NCBI GenBank assembly: GCA_017991835.1
Contig: JAGOPY010000004.1
Coordinates: forward strand, 124,001 to 188,000
DNA from: Bacteroidales bacterium
Lineage (GTDB): Bacteria; Bacteroidota; Bacteroidia; Bacteroidales; JAGOPY01
Length of the DNA stretch: 64,000 nucleotides
Reading direction: 5' to 3'
Shown: in pieces, positions 29,301-37,900 of the stretch
Numbering within the stretch: position 1 is the first letter of the stretch
How the letters are laid out: each line of letters begins with the position of its first letter
The notes under the pieces: model-generated
What the model was told of the DNA's origin: nothing
The model's input: the letters and a program-made list of their open reading frames with translations, nothing else
The model's database searches: none
Position numbers and translations under genes: made by a program

Positions 29301-31668
29301 CTCCGACGGCGAATTCCTGTATGGCTGCCTGGTGGGCGGACCGAACTCGATCGTGAAGGTAGACCTGGCAACGGGTGAGACTGTCGGAACGATCGGCGGC
29401 GACTTCACGGTAACGAGTCAGCGCGGATTAGCGGCCGACTTTATCAATGAAGAATTCTATATCGGCGGCTGGAACTCCAACCAGATCTGGCGTACCGACT
29501 GGGAAGGGACGACGATTTCGACGTTCGGATTCTCAGGCGTGAGCGGATTGGCATGGCACCCGAACGGCGGCCCGGATAACGGAGCGCTGTGGGTAGTGGT
29601 GAACGCTGCTACGGATAACGTGACGGAAGTGGATCCGAACAACGGCTGGGTTACGATCCAGGCGTTTGTGATGCCGAACGACCAGGGTTATTCCGGCGCC
29701 GGGATGGAGATCAAGAACAGCGGCGAATATGCCGGATACCTGTGGATCCCCAACCAGAGCACCAATACGGTTTACCTGGTGGAAGCCGAAACACTGGATA
29801 TAGGCCCGATTTCTGAATTGCCGGAGAACATCCTGGGATACAACGTTTACCGCGACATGGAGTTTGTGGCTTACACGGCCCATACCCCGGAAGAGGAATA
29901 CGTGGAGCAGGGTTATGTCGACGAGAACCTGGATCCGGGTATCTACATGTACTCGGTGACGGCGGTTTACGACCTGGCCCGTTACGGGTTCCCGGGAGAA
30001 ACCGGTGAAAGTATGCATGAAGGGCCGGTGGAAGTGGTGGTTGACTACTGCTTTGAGCTGGAATTCATGGAAACCTGGAGCCTGGGTAATTTTGACGACA
30101 ACAACTGGCTGACCGACGGAGCGAACTGGTCGATCAACGGCCAGGAAGGCAACCCGGAACCGGTGGCCGAGTTCACCTGGGATCCGATTGTGACCAACTA
30201 CGCGGTAAGTATGGAAAGCTTCCCGCTGTGTGCCCAGGGTATGACCGAAGGCAGGATTTATCTTGATTTCGATCTGAAACTGGAATCAGTTCAGCCGACC
30301 GGCATGGAAATGCTGCTTGTCCAGGTATGGAACTGGGACAGCAAGGTATGGTCGACCGTGGCTACCTACAGCAATGTGGATGGCAGCTTTGACTGGATGA
30401 GCGAACACCTGGATATCAAGTCGCAGGCAATGAACAAAGTGTTCAAGATCAGGTTCCAGGCTACTGGCGCCAATTCAATTGACATTTTGAGCTGGTTTGT
30501 TGACAATATCCATGTGTACCGTGCCTGCGACGGTGTAACTAACCTGGATGCGGAATATAACTATATTTTAAATGGTATTGAACTAACCTGGGAAGGCCCG
30601 GATCTGGATATCGTCGACGAGTGGATCCACTGGGACGACGGCGTGTTCAGCGGCACATCCATTGGAACGGGAGAAGCGGTGCAGTTTGATGTAGCTCACC
30701 GTTGGGAACCTGCACAGATGACCGAATGGGAAGGCGCCTCGGTAACCGAGATCGCGTTTGTCCCTGCCGAAGCCCAGTGTTCCTATTATGTAAGGGTATG
30801 GATCGGCGCTGGCGCTGCCAACCTGGTTGCAGACCAGCTGGTACCCAGCCCGGTGATCGGCGAGTGGAACTACGTGACACTAGCCACCCCGGTACCGATC
30901 GATATCACCCAGGAATTGTGGATTGGCTACTATGTTGACGCCCAGACCGGTTACCCGGCAGGATGCGACGACGGACCGGCCATCGACGGCTACGGCAACA
31001 TGATGAACTTCGGCGGCTGGCAGACGCTGTTGCAGATCAACCCGGAACTGGACTACAACTGGAACATTACGGGCCACTTGCAGACGGTTACCGGCGCGAC
31101 CATGCCGATGACCAAGTCAGCGACCCCGAACTCCATCAACGGACAGAGCCTGGTAACGAGCCCTGTACAGATGAGCCCGAAGATGTTTGCCCCGGCTAAC
31201 GGCGGCAGGGACCTGGCTGGCTTTAATATCTTCCGCAATGTTGACGGTGGCGAATATGTACTGATTGCATATATAACGGAAGGGCCTTTCCTGGATGTGA
31301 ATGTTGAGGTAAATGTCCTATACTGTTATATGGTGACTGTCGTCTGGGAAGGTGAAACAGGAGATATTTGCGAAAGCGCTTTCTCGAACCAAGCTTGTGA
31401 GATCATTTTCACAGGAATGAATGACAATCCTTCGAACACAAGCTTCAGCCTCTACCCGAACCCGGCCGACGATCATGTGTTCATCACCACGACCGACGAA
31501 CTGAAACGGGTAACGGTGTACAATGCGCTGGGCCAGCTGGTGGTCGACGAGATCACCACGGGCAAGCAGTACGAACTGGCTACGGCGAGCTACACGATAG
31601 GCGTGTACATGATACGCGTCGAGACGGCAGCCGGAGTAACCACCCGTACGCTGACTATCCAGAGATAA
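23338..31668 (+). CDS. Giant T9SS-secreted multidomain surface protein, copy C (2776 aa)
   Basis: The signal peptide covers residues 1-25 (ending LKPFAQ). There are two heads. The first is a concanavalin/LamG-like domain (26-229; DNFESYTVGGYIAAQNPTWW) unique to this copy. The second is a module (about 228-413; YGPWGNYWENCHTQQLYLAS) shared only with copy D. The carboxypeptidase-regulatory-like domain starts near 415. The Ig-like domain carries the PEVDYVP insert from 534, and Fn3 (from about 787) and GEVED (from 927) follow. The remainder parallels A at plus 90 residues. This copy lacks the YGDGWNG module present in A, B and D. Long stretches are identical in DNA to A (25773-26213, 26833-27830) and to D (29032-29650). 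The last Fn3 before the sorting domain has diverged, but the sorting domain itself is nearly identical to those of A and D. Confidence 0.9.
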   Translation: MKNFTKFLTAVALLLLMLPLKPFAQYTDNFESYTVGGYIAAQNPTWWTTWSNLPGSAEDGQISTDFASSPTKSVLVDLNPGATDLVLKLGNKTSGVWEVNFDYYVQTGYSGYYNIQHHETPGIQWAFEIYFHTNGTGNLYAGSSTPITFTYPKNTWFPVVNHIDLNADLITLYINGTAIYTWPFHYTSYSTTGINQLGGVDFFAGAEGTDTPKAYFDDVEFINVVPPDNFVEIGTGTGYGSYPAYYGPWGNYWENCHTQQLYLASELGSPTGKKFTKLAWNFQQIPTGNKYLNNVIILIKETTATSLTAGAYADMTGATQVFSASSYTPATATGWQILDIADFEWTGTSNLIVDILWGDNGYYTSPYFRTYKTAGSGTRTLIGYADSETPPNYDGATTDYDNMRWYWEPLLPPGNIEGYVFNYDGLSISGATVAVAGGPSTTSEANGHYLLTGVSAGDRTVVCNKPGYNTASVVLNVISNQTVQYDFILTQPSMVINPLFIEETLNPNEYFTTSLNVLNNGNGPLHWEAEIVYPEVDYVPAPPVEPNGNASIGYGEATGDGVRDLLMCPEGSLFSIPVVGTTNAYTSTASSGYKCYQSFGGVESAISTVTFWGCFSSGTLPTTPGNFTIEFYEAGGSPGALVYGETQSLVAVNTGQLLLGSYQIGVFTAVLASPVDLEAGWLSVQWQASPVFYWENTTAGAGFPARQNSTALSERLAMCLAGGAGAGSWLTMDFYEGDVPGFGGVDNIPTHLNAAGTQPGEVYTADVVFTSTPFVGEITVPVTMIIMGNELIAPDNLVVTLTNDITGQVNITWTWDGDAFQFFLLKRDGVIIGTTTNLWFNDILPDYGEFCYTVQAVYDEGATSPAGPECVEWPNPEIFVDPMALEGWVWVDHQVTVYTTITNTGVGTLYYEFPDFIGTMTNDTRAYCAGSGGCDEYISKVEFNTINQSSACSGYANYTNVMTEVEADETYQIKVTVGNLYSGDIVGVWVDWDQDEEFDEALVQLTGSGSLYSGNITVPEDAEGGPTRMRVRLQYYGTLQPCGTTSYGEVEDYTLDVQSGFIIAVEPNFGTIASGESQVVAITYSAEGYDPGTYTQELLLNSNDQDEPELIIDNTMHVYMPGQFAGMVHDNDDGSPLNGVTVTAGPFQTTTNEDGMYSLYVDQGEYDVVFQKIGYMAVTVADTFALAGIVTPINIGMWDANYAPGWVFAEVMDNDTWCEVTWSLPEGPYEIAMDDGEADDYFIYAGIGGMNAVKFTPTGYPATVIGGQFYVGDGNFPGPFIGSMFSVAIYDDDGANGLPGTRLDSNSVTINNYGWVSLDWLSGTIEDGSFYLAMIQTAASPFSAPIGVDTDNPTYFRSYSWLPGAPDWVLSPLQDFMIRAWVVGPEGDMMANNAKGEWKAIPRVPAIWTNYAATASGTLPKILPGYERNDARIRGVQGMSNRDVTNYRVARYSQFDPNGSPAAGTLTELATTANQFYNDNAWAGLPMGWYAYGVKALYTSGLYSNYTISNIVGHLMDYQVTVNVTLSTGLEPSNVEVTLKALEYPYEDFFAVTPASGTVVFDMVWRGHYNVCAYKIGYDEYCIDNAFINSDKVYNIMLGEKKYPPTCLYVDPVSVVATWCEPLRTAIEQDFEDAVFPPAGWQVLSQGEGGWVRTDDGSSGSWTIPAWDSYYAVANDDAAGSDNDGCCDYLITPPCDMRESEGYVLSFNSYYDGLYGQLAFLEYSIDGGATWEVLSQMMPATGWTDQEIDLAAFSGLAGPANVWFAFHADDAGEYASGWAIDNVLVQVPAPAANYIDFWVFLDDAFKGVTTETTWNYAPLWYGQTYTAGVAARYTSGLSAKDTYTFFCEYLFPPDSLEGFAPDDAAILTWWPPLEYWPVMATAGNGPQYSKSEINFIAGEVANKEAISRQGAEDVILSETGTRDIGDVVLSFPWTGGGLCWGICDDTENLWISDPNVSATVIYEVDYEGTVTGNTITISQGQSWVGDMVSDGEFLYGCLVGGPNSIVKVDLATGETVGTIGGDFTVTSQRGLAADFINEEFYIGGWNSNQIWRTDWEGTTISTFGFSGVSGLAWHPNGGPDNGALWVVVNAATDNVTEVDPNNGWVTIQAFVMPNDQGYSGAGMEIKNSGEYAGYLWIPNQSTNTVYLVEAETLDIGPISELPENILGYNVYRDMEFVAYTAHTPEEEYVEQGYVDENLDPGIYMYSVTAVYDLARYGFPGETGESMHEGPVEVVVDYCFELEFMETWSLGNFDDNNWLTDGANWSINGQEGNPEPVAEFTWDPIVTNYAVSMESFPLCAQGMTEGRIYLDFDLKLESVQPTGMEMLLVQVWNWDSKVWSTVATYSNVDGSFDWMSEHLDIKSQAMNKVFKIRFQATGANSIDILSWFVDNIHVYRACDGVTNLDAEYNYILNGIELTWEGPDLDIVDEWIHWDDGVFSGTSIGTGEAVQFDVAHRWEPAQMTEWEGASVTEIAFVPAEAQCSYYVRVWIGAGAANLVADQLVPSPVIGEWNYVTLATPVPIDITQELWIGYYVDAQTGYPAGCDDGPAIDGYGNMMNFGGWQTLLQINPELDYNWNITGHLQTVTGATMPMTKSATPNSINGQSLVTSPVQMSPKMFAPANGGRDLAGFNIFRNVDGGEYVLIAYITEGPFLDVNVEVNVLYCYMVTVVWEGETGDICESAFSNQACEIIFTGMNDNPSNTSFSLYPNPADDHVFITTTDELKRVTVYNALGQLVVDEITTGKQYELATASYTIGVYMIRVETAAGVTTRTLTIQR
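26833..27830 (+). repeat. 998-bp block of gene C identical to gene A (9746-10743)
   Basis: Partner of the block in gene A. Downstream of about 27895 gene C instead matches gene D (VTLSTGLEPSNVEVTLKA, FDMVWRGHY). Confidence 0.88.
29032..29650 (+). repeat. 619-bp block of gene C identical to gene D (36751-37369)
   Basis: This spans most of the beta-propeller-like module. Single-base differences bound it (C/T at 29031/36750, T/C at 29651/37370). I found no difference inside. Confidence 0.85.
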
Positions 31669-31690
31669 TATTATAGTAATCTGACAAATC

Positions 31691-31727
31691 AAGAGGCTGG
31701 CTCATAACAATGAGCAGCCTCTTTTTT
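31691..31727 (+). terminator. Intrinsic terminator of gene C
   Basis: AAGAGGCTGGCTCAT pairs with ATGAGCAGCCTCTT with one bulged G and an AACA-type loop, followed by six Ts. The sequence is unlike the terminators of A, B and D. Confidence 0.88.
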
Positions 31728-31800
31728 ATTGGTATTGTGACGATTAAAATTCCGGTTGCGGATCGTCAATTTTTTATAATTAAAAAAATTTTTTTGACCA

Positions 31801-31836
31801 TGCAACCTTTCAAAGTTTAATTTTGTCTTATAATTG
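31801..31836 (+). promoter_or_regulatory. Shared ECF-sigma-like promoter upstream of gene D
   Basis: TGCAACC (31801-31807), a 16-base spacer, TGTCTTA (31824-31830), then TAATTG. Both blocks are exactly as before gene B, while the spacer differs freely. Confidence 0.6.
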
Positions 31837-31911
31837 CTTTTCGAAAATCCAAGCATGAGAAAATTATGTCTTTTTTTAGGCATTAATTAATACTAACCAA
31901 ATACATCAAAC

Positions 31912-34900
31912 ATGAAAAAAGTTACGCAGTTTCTCATGGTGATGGCGATGTTTCTTGCATTGCTTTCGCCGAATGCCTTTTCTCAAACTTACATTGAGAT
32001 TGGGAATGGAACTACGTATGGCACTTCTCCCGGTTACTACGGCCCCTGGGGCAATTACTGGGAAAATTGTCATACGCAGCAACTCTATCTGGCCTCGGAA
32101 CTGGGCGCCCCGACCGGTAAGAAGTTTACCGACCTGGCCTGGAATTTCGAGCGAGTCTCTTCAGGTACTAATAACCACCTGAATAATGTAACTATTCGAA
32201 TTAAAGAAACAACGCTGACGTCTTTGCCTTCGGGTGCATATATCGATATGACCGGGGCAACGCAAGTATTCTACGCGTCTTCCTTTACGCCAACCACCAC
32301 TACCGGATGGAAAGTTATTGATATAACTGATTATATCTGGACGGGCACCAATAATATTATTATAGATGTCCTTTGGGGAGATAATGGTTATTGGAATAGT
32401 ACCTATTACAGAACCTATAAAACCAATGCCGGGTACAACCGCACCATCATTGGCTATGCCGACTCAGAAACTCCGCCTAACTATGACGGTGTTAGTACCT
32501 ATTATGATAATATGAGATTCTACTGGATCCCGCTTATCCCGCCAGGAAATATAGAAGGGTATGTCTTTAATTACGATGGCCTGAGCATCTCCGGTGCTAC
32601 CGTGGCAGTGAATGGCGGACCCTCAACGGTAACCAATGCCGCAGGATACTATTACCTTGGAAATGTCAACGGCGGACCGCAAACCGTATATTGCTATAAA
32701 GAAGGTTATAATGGAATTACCACTTCCCTCCAGGTTATTTCCAATCAAACCATTCAGCATAATTTTACCCTGACGCAGCCGAGCATGGTGGTGAATCCAT
32801 TATATGTGGAGCAAACGTTAAATCCGAACGAGTATTACACGTTCTCCATGAACGTTTTAAACAACGGCACAGGCCCGTTGCACTGGGAATCGACGATCAA
32901 TATGCTGACTATGCCGATCCTGCCGTGCGAGTATTCAATTGCTTTGTACGATACGTACGGAGACGGATGGAATGGAGGTACACTGGATGTTTTGGTGAAC
33001 GGGGTTGTTGTTCTGGATAACATAACGTTGAGTTCAGGATCAGGCCCGGCGTGGTATTATTTCACGGTAATCAGCGGTGATATGATCACGACCCAGTTTA
33101 CTGCCGGCTCATGGGCCGGAGAGCCATACTACTATATTTATAATTCAGCAGGCGACCAGGTATGGTATTCACCGCCGGCCAGCGCCGGTCCTCCGAATAT
33201 CACGGCCGGTCAGCTTTATGCTTCCTGCTCGGGTGGCAGCTGGCTGACGATGGATGATTACAGTGGTGATGTCCCGGGATTTGGTGGCGTGGATAACATC
33301 CCGACCCACATGGATGCCGCTAACACCACAGCCGGCGAAATATACACCGGCGAAATCGTTTTCACTTCGACACCGAACGTTGGAACGATCACCGTGCCGG
33401 TAACCATGATCATCAGTGGCCCTGCACTGCAGTCACCGGAAAATCTGGAAGCCACACTGGTAAATGATATCACGGGCCAGGTAAGCCTGACGTGGACCTT
33501 TGCCGGAGACGTATTCCAGTTCTTCCTGATCAAACGTGACGGCGTGATCATCGGCACAACGACAAACACCAACTATCTGGATATATTACCTGATTTTGGA
33601 ACCTATTGCTATACGGTACAGGCGGTTTATGACGAAGGAGCTACTTCTCCGGCCGGCCCTGCCTGCGTAGAATGGCCCAATCCGGAGATTTTTGTTAACC
33701 CGATGGCCCTCGAAGGATGGGTATGGGTTGACCACCAGGTGACGGTCTATACGACGATCACCAACACGGGTGTAGGTACCTTATATTATGAGTTCCCCGA
33801 TTTCATCGGAACGATGACCAATGATACGCGTGCCTATTGTGCCGGTAGCGGCGGATGCGACGAGTACATTTCGAAAGTGGAATTCAATACCATCAACCAG
33901 TCATCAGGCTGCAGCGGCTATGCCAACTATACCAATGTCAGCACGGAAGTGGAAGCCGATGAGACCTATCAAATAAAAGTGACGGTGGGCAACCTGTATT
34001 CAGGCGACATCGTAGGCGTGTGGGTAGACTGGGATCAGGATGAAGAATTCGATGAGGCACTGGTTCAGCTGACCGGATCAGGGAGCCTTTATACTGGCAA
34101 CATCACGGTACCGGAAGACGCCGAGGGCGGTCCGACGCGTATGCGCGTTCGTTTGCAGTACTACGGCACCTTGCAGCCGTGCGGCACGACCAGCTACGGT
34201 GAGGTGGAAGATTACACCCTGGATGTTCAATCGGGCTTTATCATCGCGGTTGAGCCGAACTTCGGGACGATTGCCTCGGGCGAATCGCAGGTGGTAGCCA
34301 TTACATATTCTGCAGAAGGATACGAACCTGGCGATTATACGGAAGATCTGATCTTGAACAGCAACGACCAGGATGAACCGGAAGTGATCATTGCCAACAC
34401 GATGCATGTTTACATGCCGGGGCAGTTTGCCGGTATGGTCCATGACAACGACGATGGTTCACCGCTGAACGGGGTGACCGTAACGGCCGGTCCGTTCCAG
34501 ACCACGACCAATGAAGACGGTAACTACAGCCTTTATGTCGACCAAGGGACTTACGATGTGGTGTTCCAGAAGGTCGGCTACATGACTGTAACAGTTGCTG
34601 ACACGTTTGCACTGGCGGGTATCGTCACCCCGATCAACATCGGCATGTGGGATGCCAACTATGCTCCGGGTATGGTTCATGCAGAAGTGATGGACAATGA
34701 CGTATGGTGCGAAATCACCTGGACATTGCCGGAAGGCCCGTATGAAATCACCTATGACGACGGCGAAGCTGACGATTACTTTATTTTTGCCAGCGCCGGT
34801 GGTATGAACGCTGTTAAATTTACCCCATCAGGATACCCGGCAACAGTGATCGGCGGCCAGTTCTATGTTGGCGACGGTAGCTTCCCGGGACCGTTCATCG

Positions 34901-37900
34901 GCACCCAGTTTGGCGTGGCTATCTTTGATGATGACGGCGCTAACGGACTTCCGGGTACTATGCTTGATTCCAACGGCGTTACTGTTAATAACTACGGATG
35001 GGTCAGCCTCGACTGGATGAATGCCACCATTGAGGACGGCAGCTTCTACCTGGCCATGATCCAGGTCGGCAGCAATCCGAATGCAGCCCCGATCGGTGTT
35101 GATACCGACAACCCGACCTATTTCCGCAGCTATATCTTTATTCCGGGAGCACCCAGCTGGTCGCTTTCACCTATGCAGGACCTTATGATCCGCGCCTGGG
35201 TATCGGGACCGGAAGGCGACATGATGGCCAACAATGCCAAAGGCGAGTGGAAAGCCACTCCGAAAGTGCCGGCTACCTGGACCAAATACGCAGCCACAGC
35301 CAGCGGCACCCTGCCTAAGATCCTCCCCGGATATGAGCGCAACGACGCCCGTATCCGCCCGGTTATGGGAATGGCTAACCGCGATGTGACCAACTACCGT
35401 GTCGCCCGCTACTCGAATTTCGATCCGAACGGCTCACCGGCCGCCGGAACACTGACCGAGCTGGCCACGACCACCAACCAGTTCTATAATGACTATGCCT
35501 GGGCCGGCCTTCCGATGGGATGGTATGCTTATGGCGTGAAAGCCCTCTATACGAGCGGACTGTATTCGAACTATACAATCTCCAACATCGTCGGCCACCT
35601 GATGGATTACCAGGTGACGGTGAATGTGACACTGTCGACCGGCCTTGAGCCGAGCAACGTGGAGGTGACCCTGAAAGCCAGGGAATATCCGTATGAGGAT
35701 TTCTTCGCGGTTACTCCGGCCAGCGGCACCGTTGTGTTCGACATGGTATGGAGAGGTCACTATGATGTTTGTGCCTTTAAAATTGGATATGATGAATATT
35801 GTATAGAGAATGCTTTCATCAACTCCGATAAAGTTTACAACATCATGCTGAGCGAGAAGAAGTACCCGCCAACATGCCTGGTTGTGGATCCGGTATCGCT
35901 GGAAGCCACCTGGTGTGAACCTCTGCGCACGGCTATTGATGAGGACTTCGAAGATGCAGTGTTCCCGCCGGCCGGCTGGCAGATCCTGTCACAGGGTGAA
36001 GGCGGCTGGGTACGCACCGACGACGGCAGCAGCGGTTCCTGGACGATTCCGACCTGGGACAGCTACTATGCTGTAGCCAATGACGATGCAGCCGGATCGG
36101 ACAACGACGGATGCTGCGACTATCTGATCACCCCTCCGTGTGATATGAGAGAAAGCGAAGGCTATGTGCTGAGCTTCAACAGCTACTATGACGGTCTTTA
36201 CGGCCAGCTGGCGTTTGTGGAATACTCCATCGACGGCGGCGCGACCTGGGAAGTTCTCAGTCAGATGATGCCTGGAACAAGCTGGACCGATCAGGAGATC
36301 GACCTGGCGGCCTTCAGCGGCCTGGCAGGACCGGCCAATGTGTGGTTTGCCTTCCATGCGGATGATGCAGGCGAATATGCTTCGGGCTGGGCGATCGACA
36401 ATGTGTTGGTCCAGGTACCGGCTCCGGCAGCAAACTACATCGACTTCTGGGTGTTCCTTGACAATGCGTTCAAGGGAGTAACCACCGAGACCAACTGGAA
36501 CTATGCCCCGCTGTGGTATGGCCAGACCTACACTGCCAGTGTTGCTGCACGCTATACCAGCGGACTGTCAGCAAAGGATTATTATACGTTCTTCTGCGAG
36601 TACCTGTTCCCGCCCGACAGCCTGGAAGGCTTTGCGCCGGACGATGCAGCCATTCTGACCTGGTGGCCTCCGCTGGAATACTGGCCGGTGATGGCCACGG
36701 CCGGCAACGGACCGCAATACAGCAAGAGCGAGATCAACTTTATAGCCGGTGAGGTAGCCAATAAGGAAGCCATCAGCCGCCAGGGCGCCGAGGATGTGAT
36801 CCTGAGCGAGACGGGCACCCGCGACATTGGCGATGTGGTGCTGAGCTTCCCGTGGACCGGCGGCGGCCTGTGCTGGGGTATCTGCGACGACACCGAGAAC
36901 CTGTGGATCAGTGACCCGAACGTAAGTGCGACGGTGATCTATGAGGTGGACTATGAAGGGACGGTAACGGGCAACACGATCACCATCAGCCAGGGACAGA
37001 GCTGGGTGGGAGACATGGTCTCCGACGGCGAATTCCTGTATGGCTGCCTGGTGGGCGGACCGAACTCGATCGTGAAGGTAGACCTGGCAACGGGTGAGAC
37101 TGTCGGAACGATCGGCGGCGACTTCACGGTAACGAGTCAGCGCGGATTAGCGGCCGACTTTATCAATGAAGAATTCTATATCGGCGGCTGGAACTCCAAC
37201 CAGATCTGGCGTACCGACTGGGAAGGGACGACGATTTCGACGTTCGGATTCTCAGGCGTGAGCGGATTGGCATGGCACCCGAACGGCGGCCCGGATAACG
37301 GAGCGCTGTGGGTAGTGGTGAACGCTGCTACGGATAACGTGACGGAAGTGGATCCGAACAACGGCTGGGCGACGATCCAGGCGTTTGTGATGCCGAACGA
37401 CCAGGGTTATTCCGGCGCCGGGATGGAGATCAAGAACAGCGGCGAATATGCCGGATACCTGTGGATCCCCAACCAGAGCGACAATACGGTTTACCTGGTG
37501 GAGGCCGAAAACCTGGAAGTTGGACCCGTTGCGGGCTTACCGGAGAACATCCTGGGCTACAATGTATACCGCGACATGGAGTTTGTGGCTTACACGGCCC
37601 ATACCCCGGAAGAGGAATACGTGATGCAGGGTTATGTCGACGAGAACCTGGATCCGGGTATCTACATGTACTCGGTGACAGCGGTTTACGACCTGGCCCG
37701 TTACGGGTTCCCGGGAGAAACCGGCGAAAGTATGCATGAAGGTCCGGCCGAAGTGGTGGTTGACTACTGCTTTGAACTGGAATTCATGGAAACCTGGAGC
37801 CTGGGTAACTTTGACGACAACAACTGGCTGACCGACGGCTCGAACTGGTCGATCAACGGACAGGAAGGTAATCCGGAACCGGTGGCTGAGTTCACCTGGG

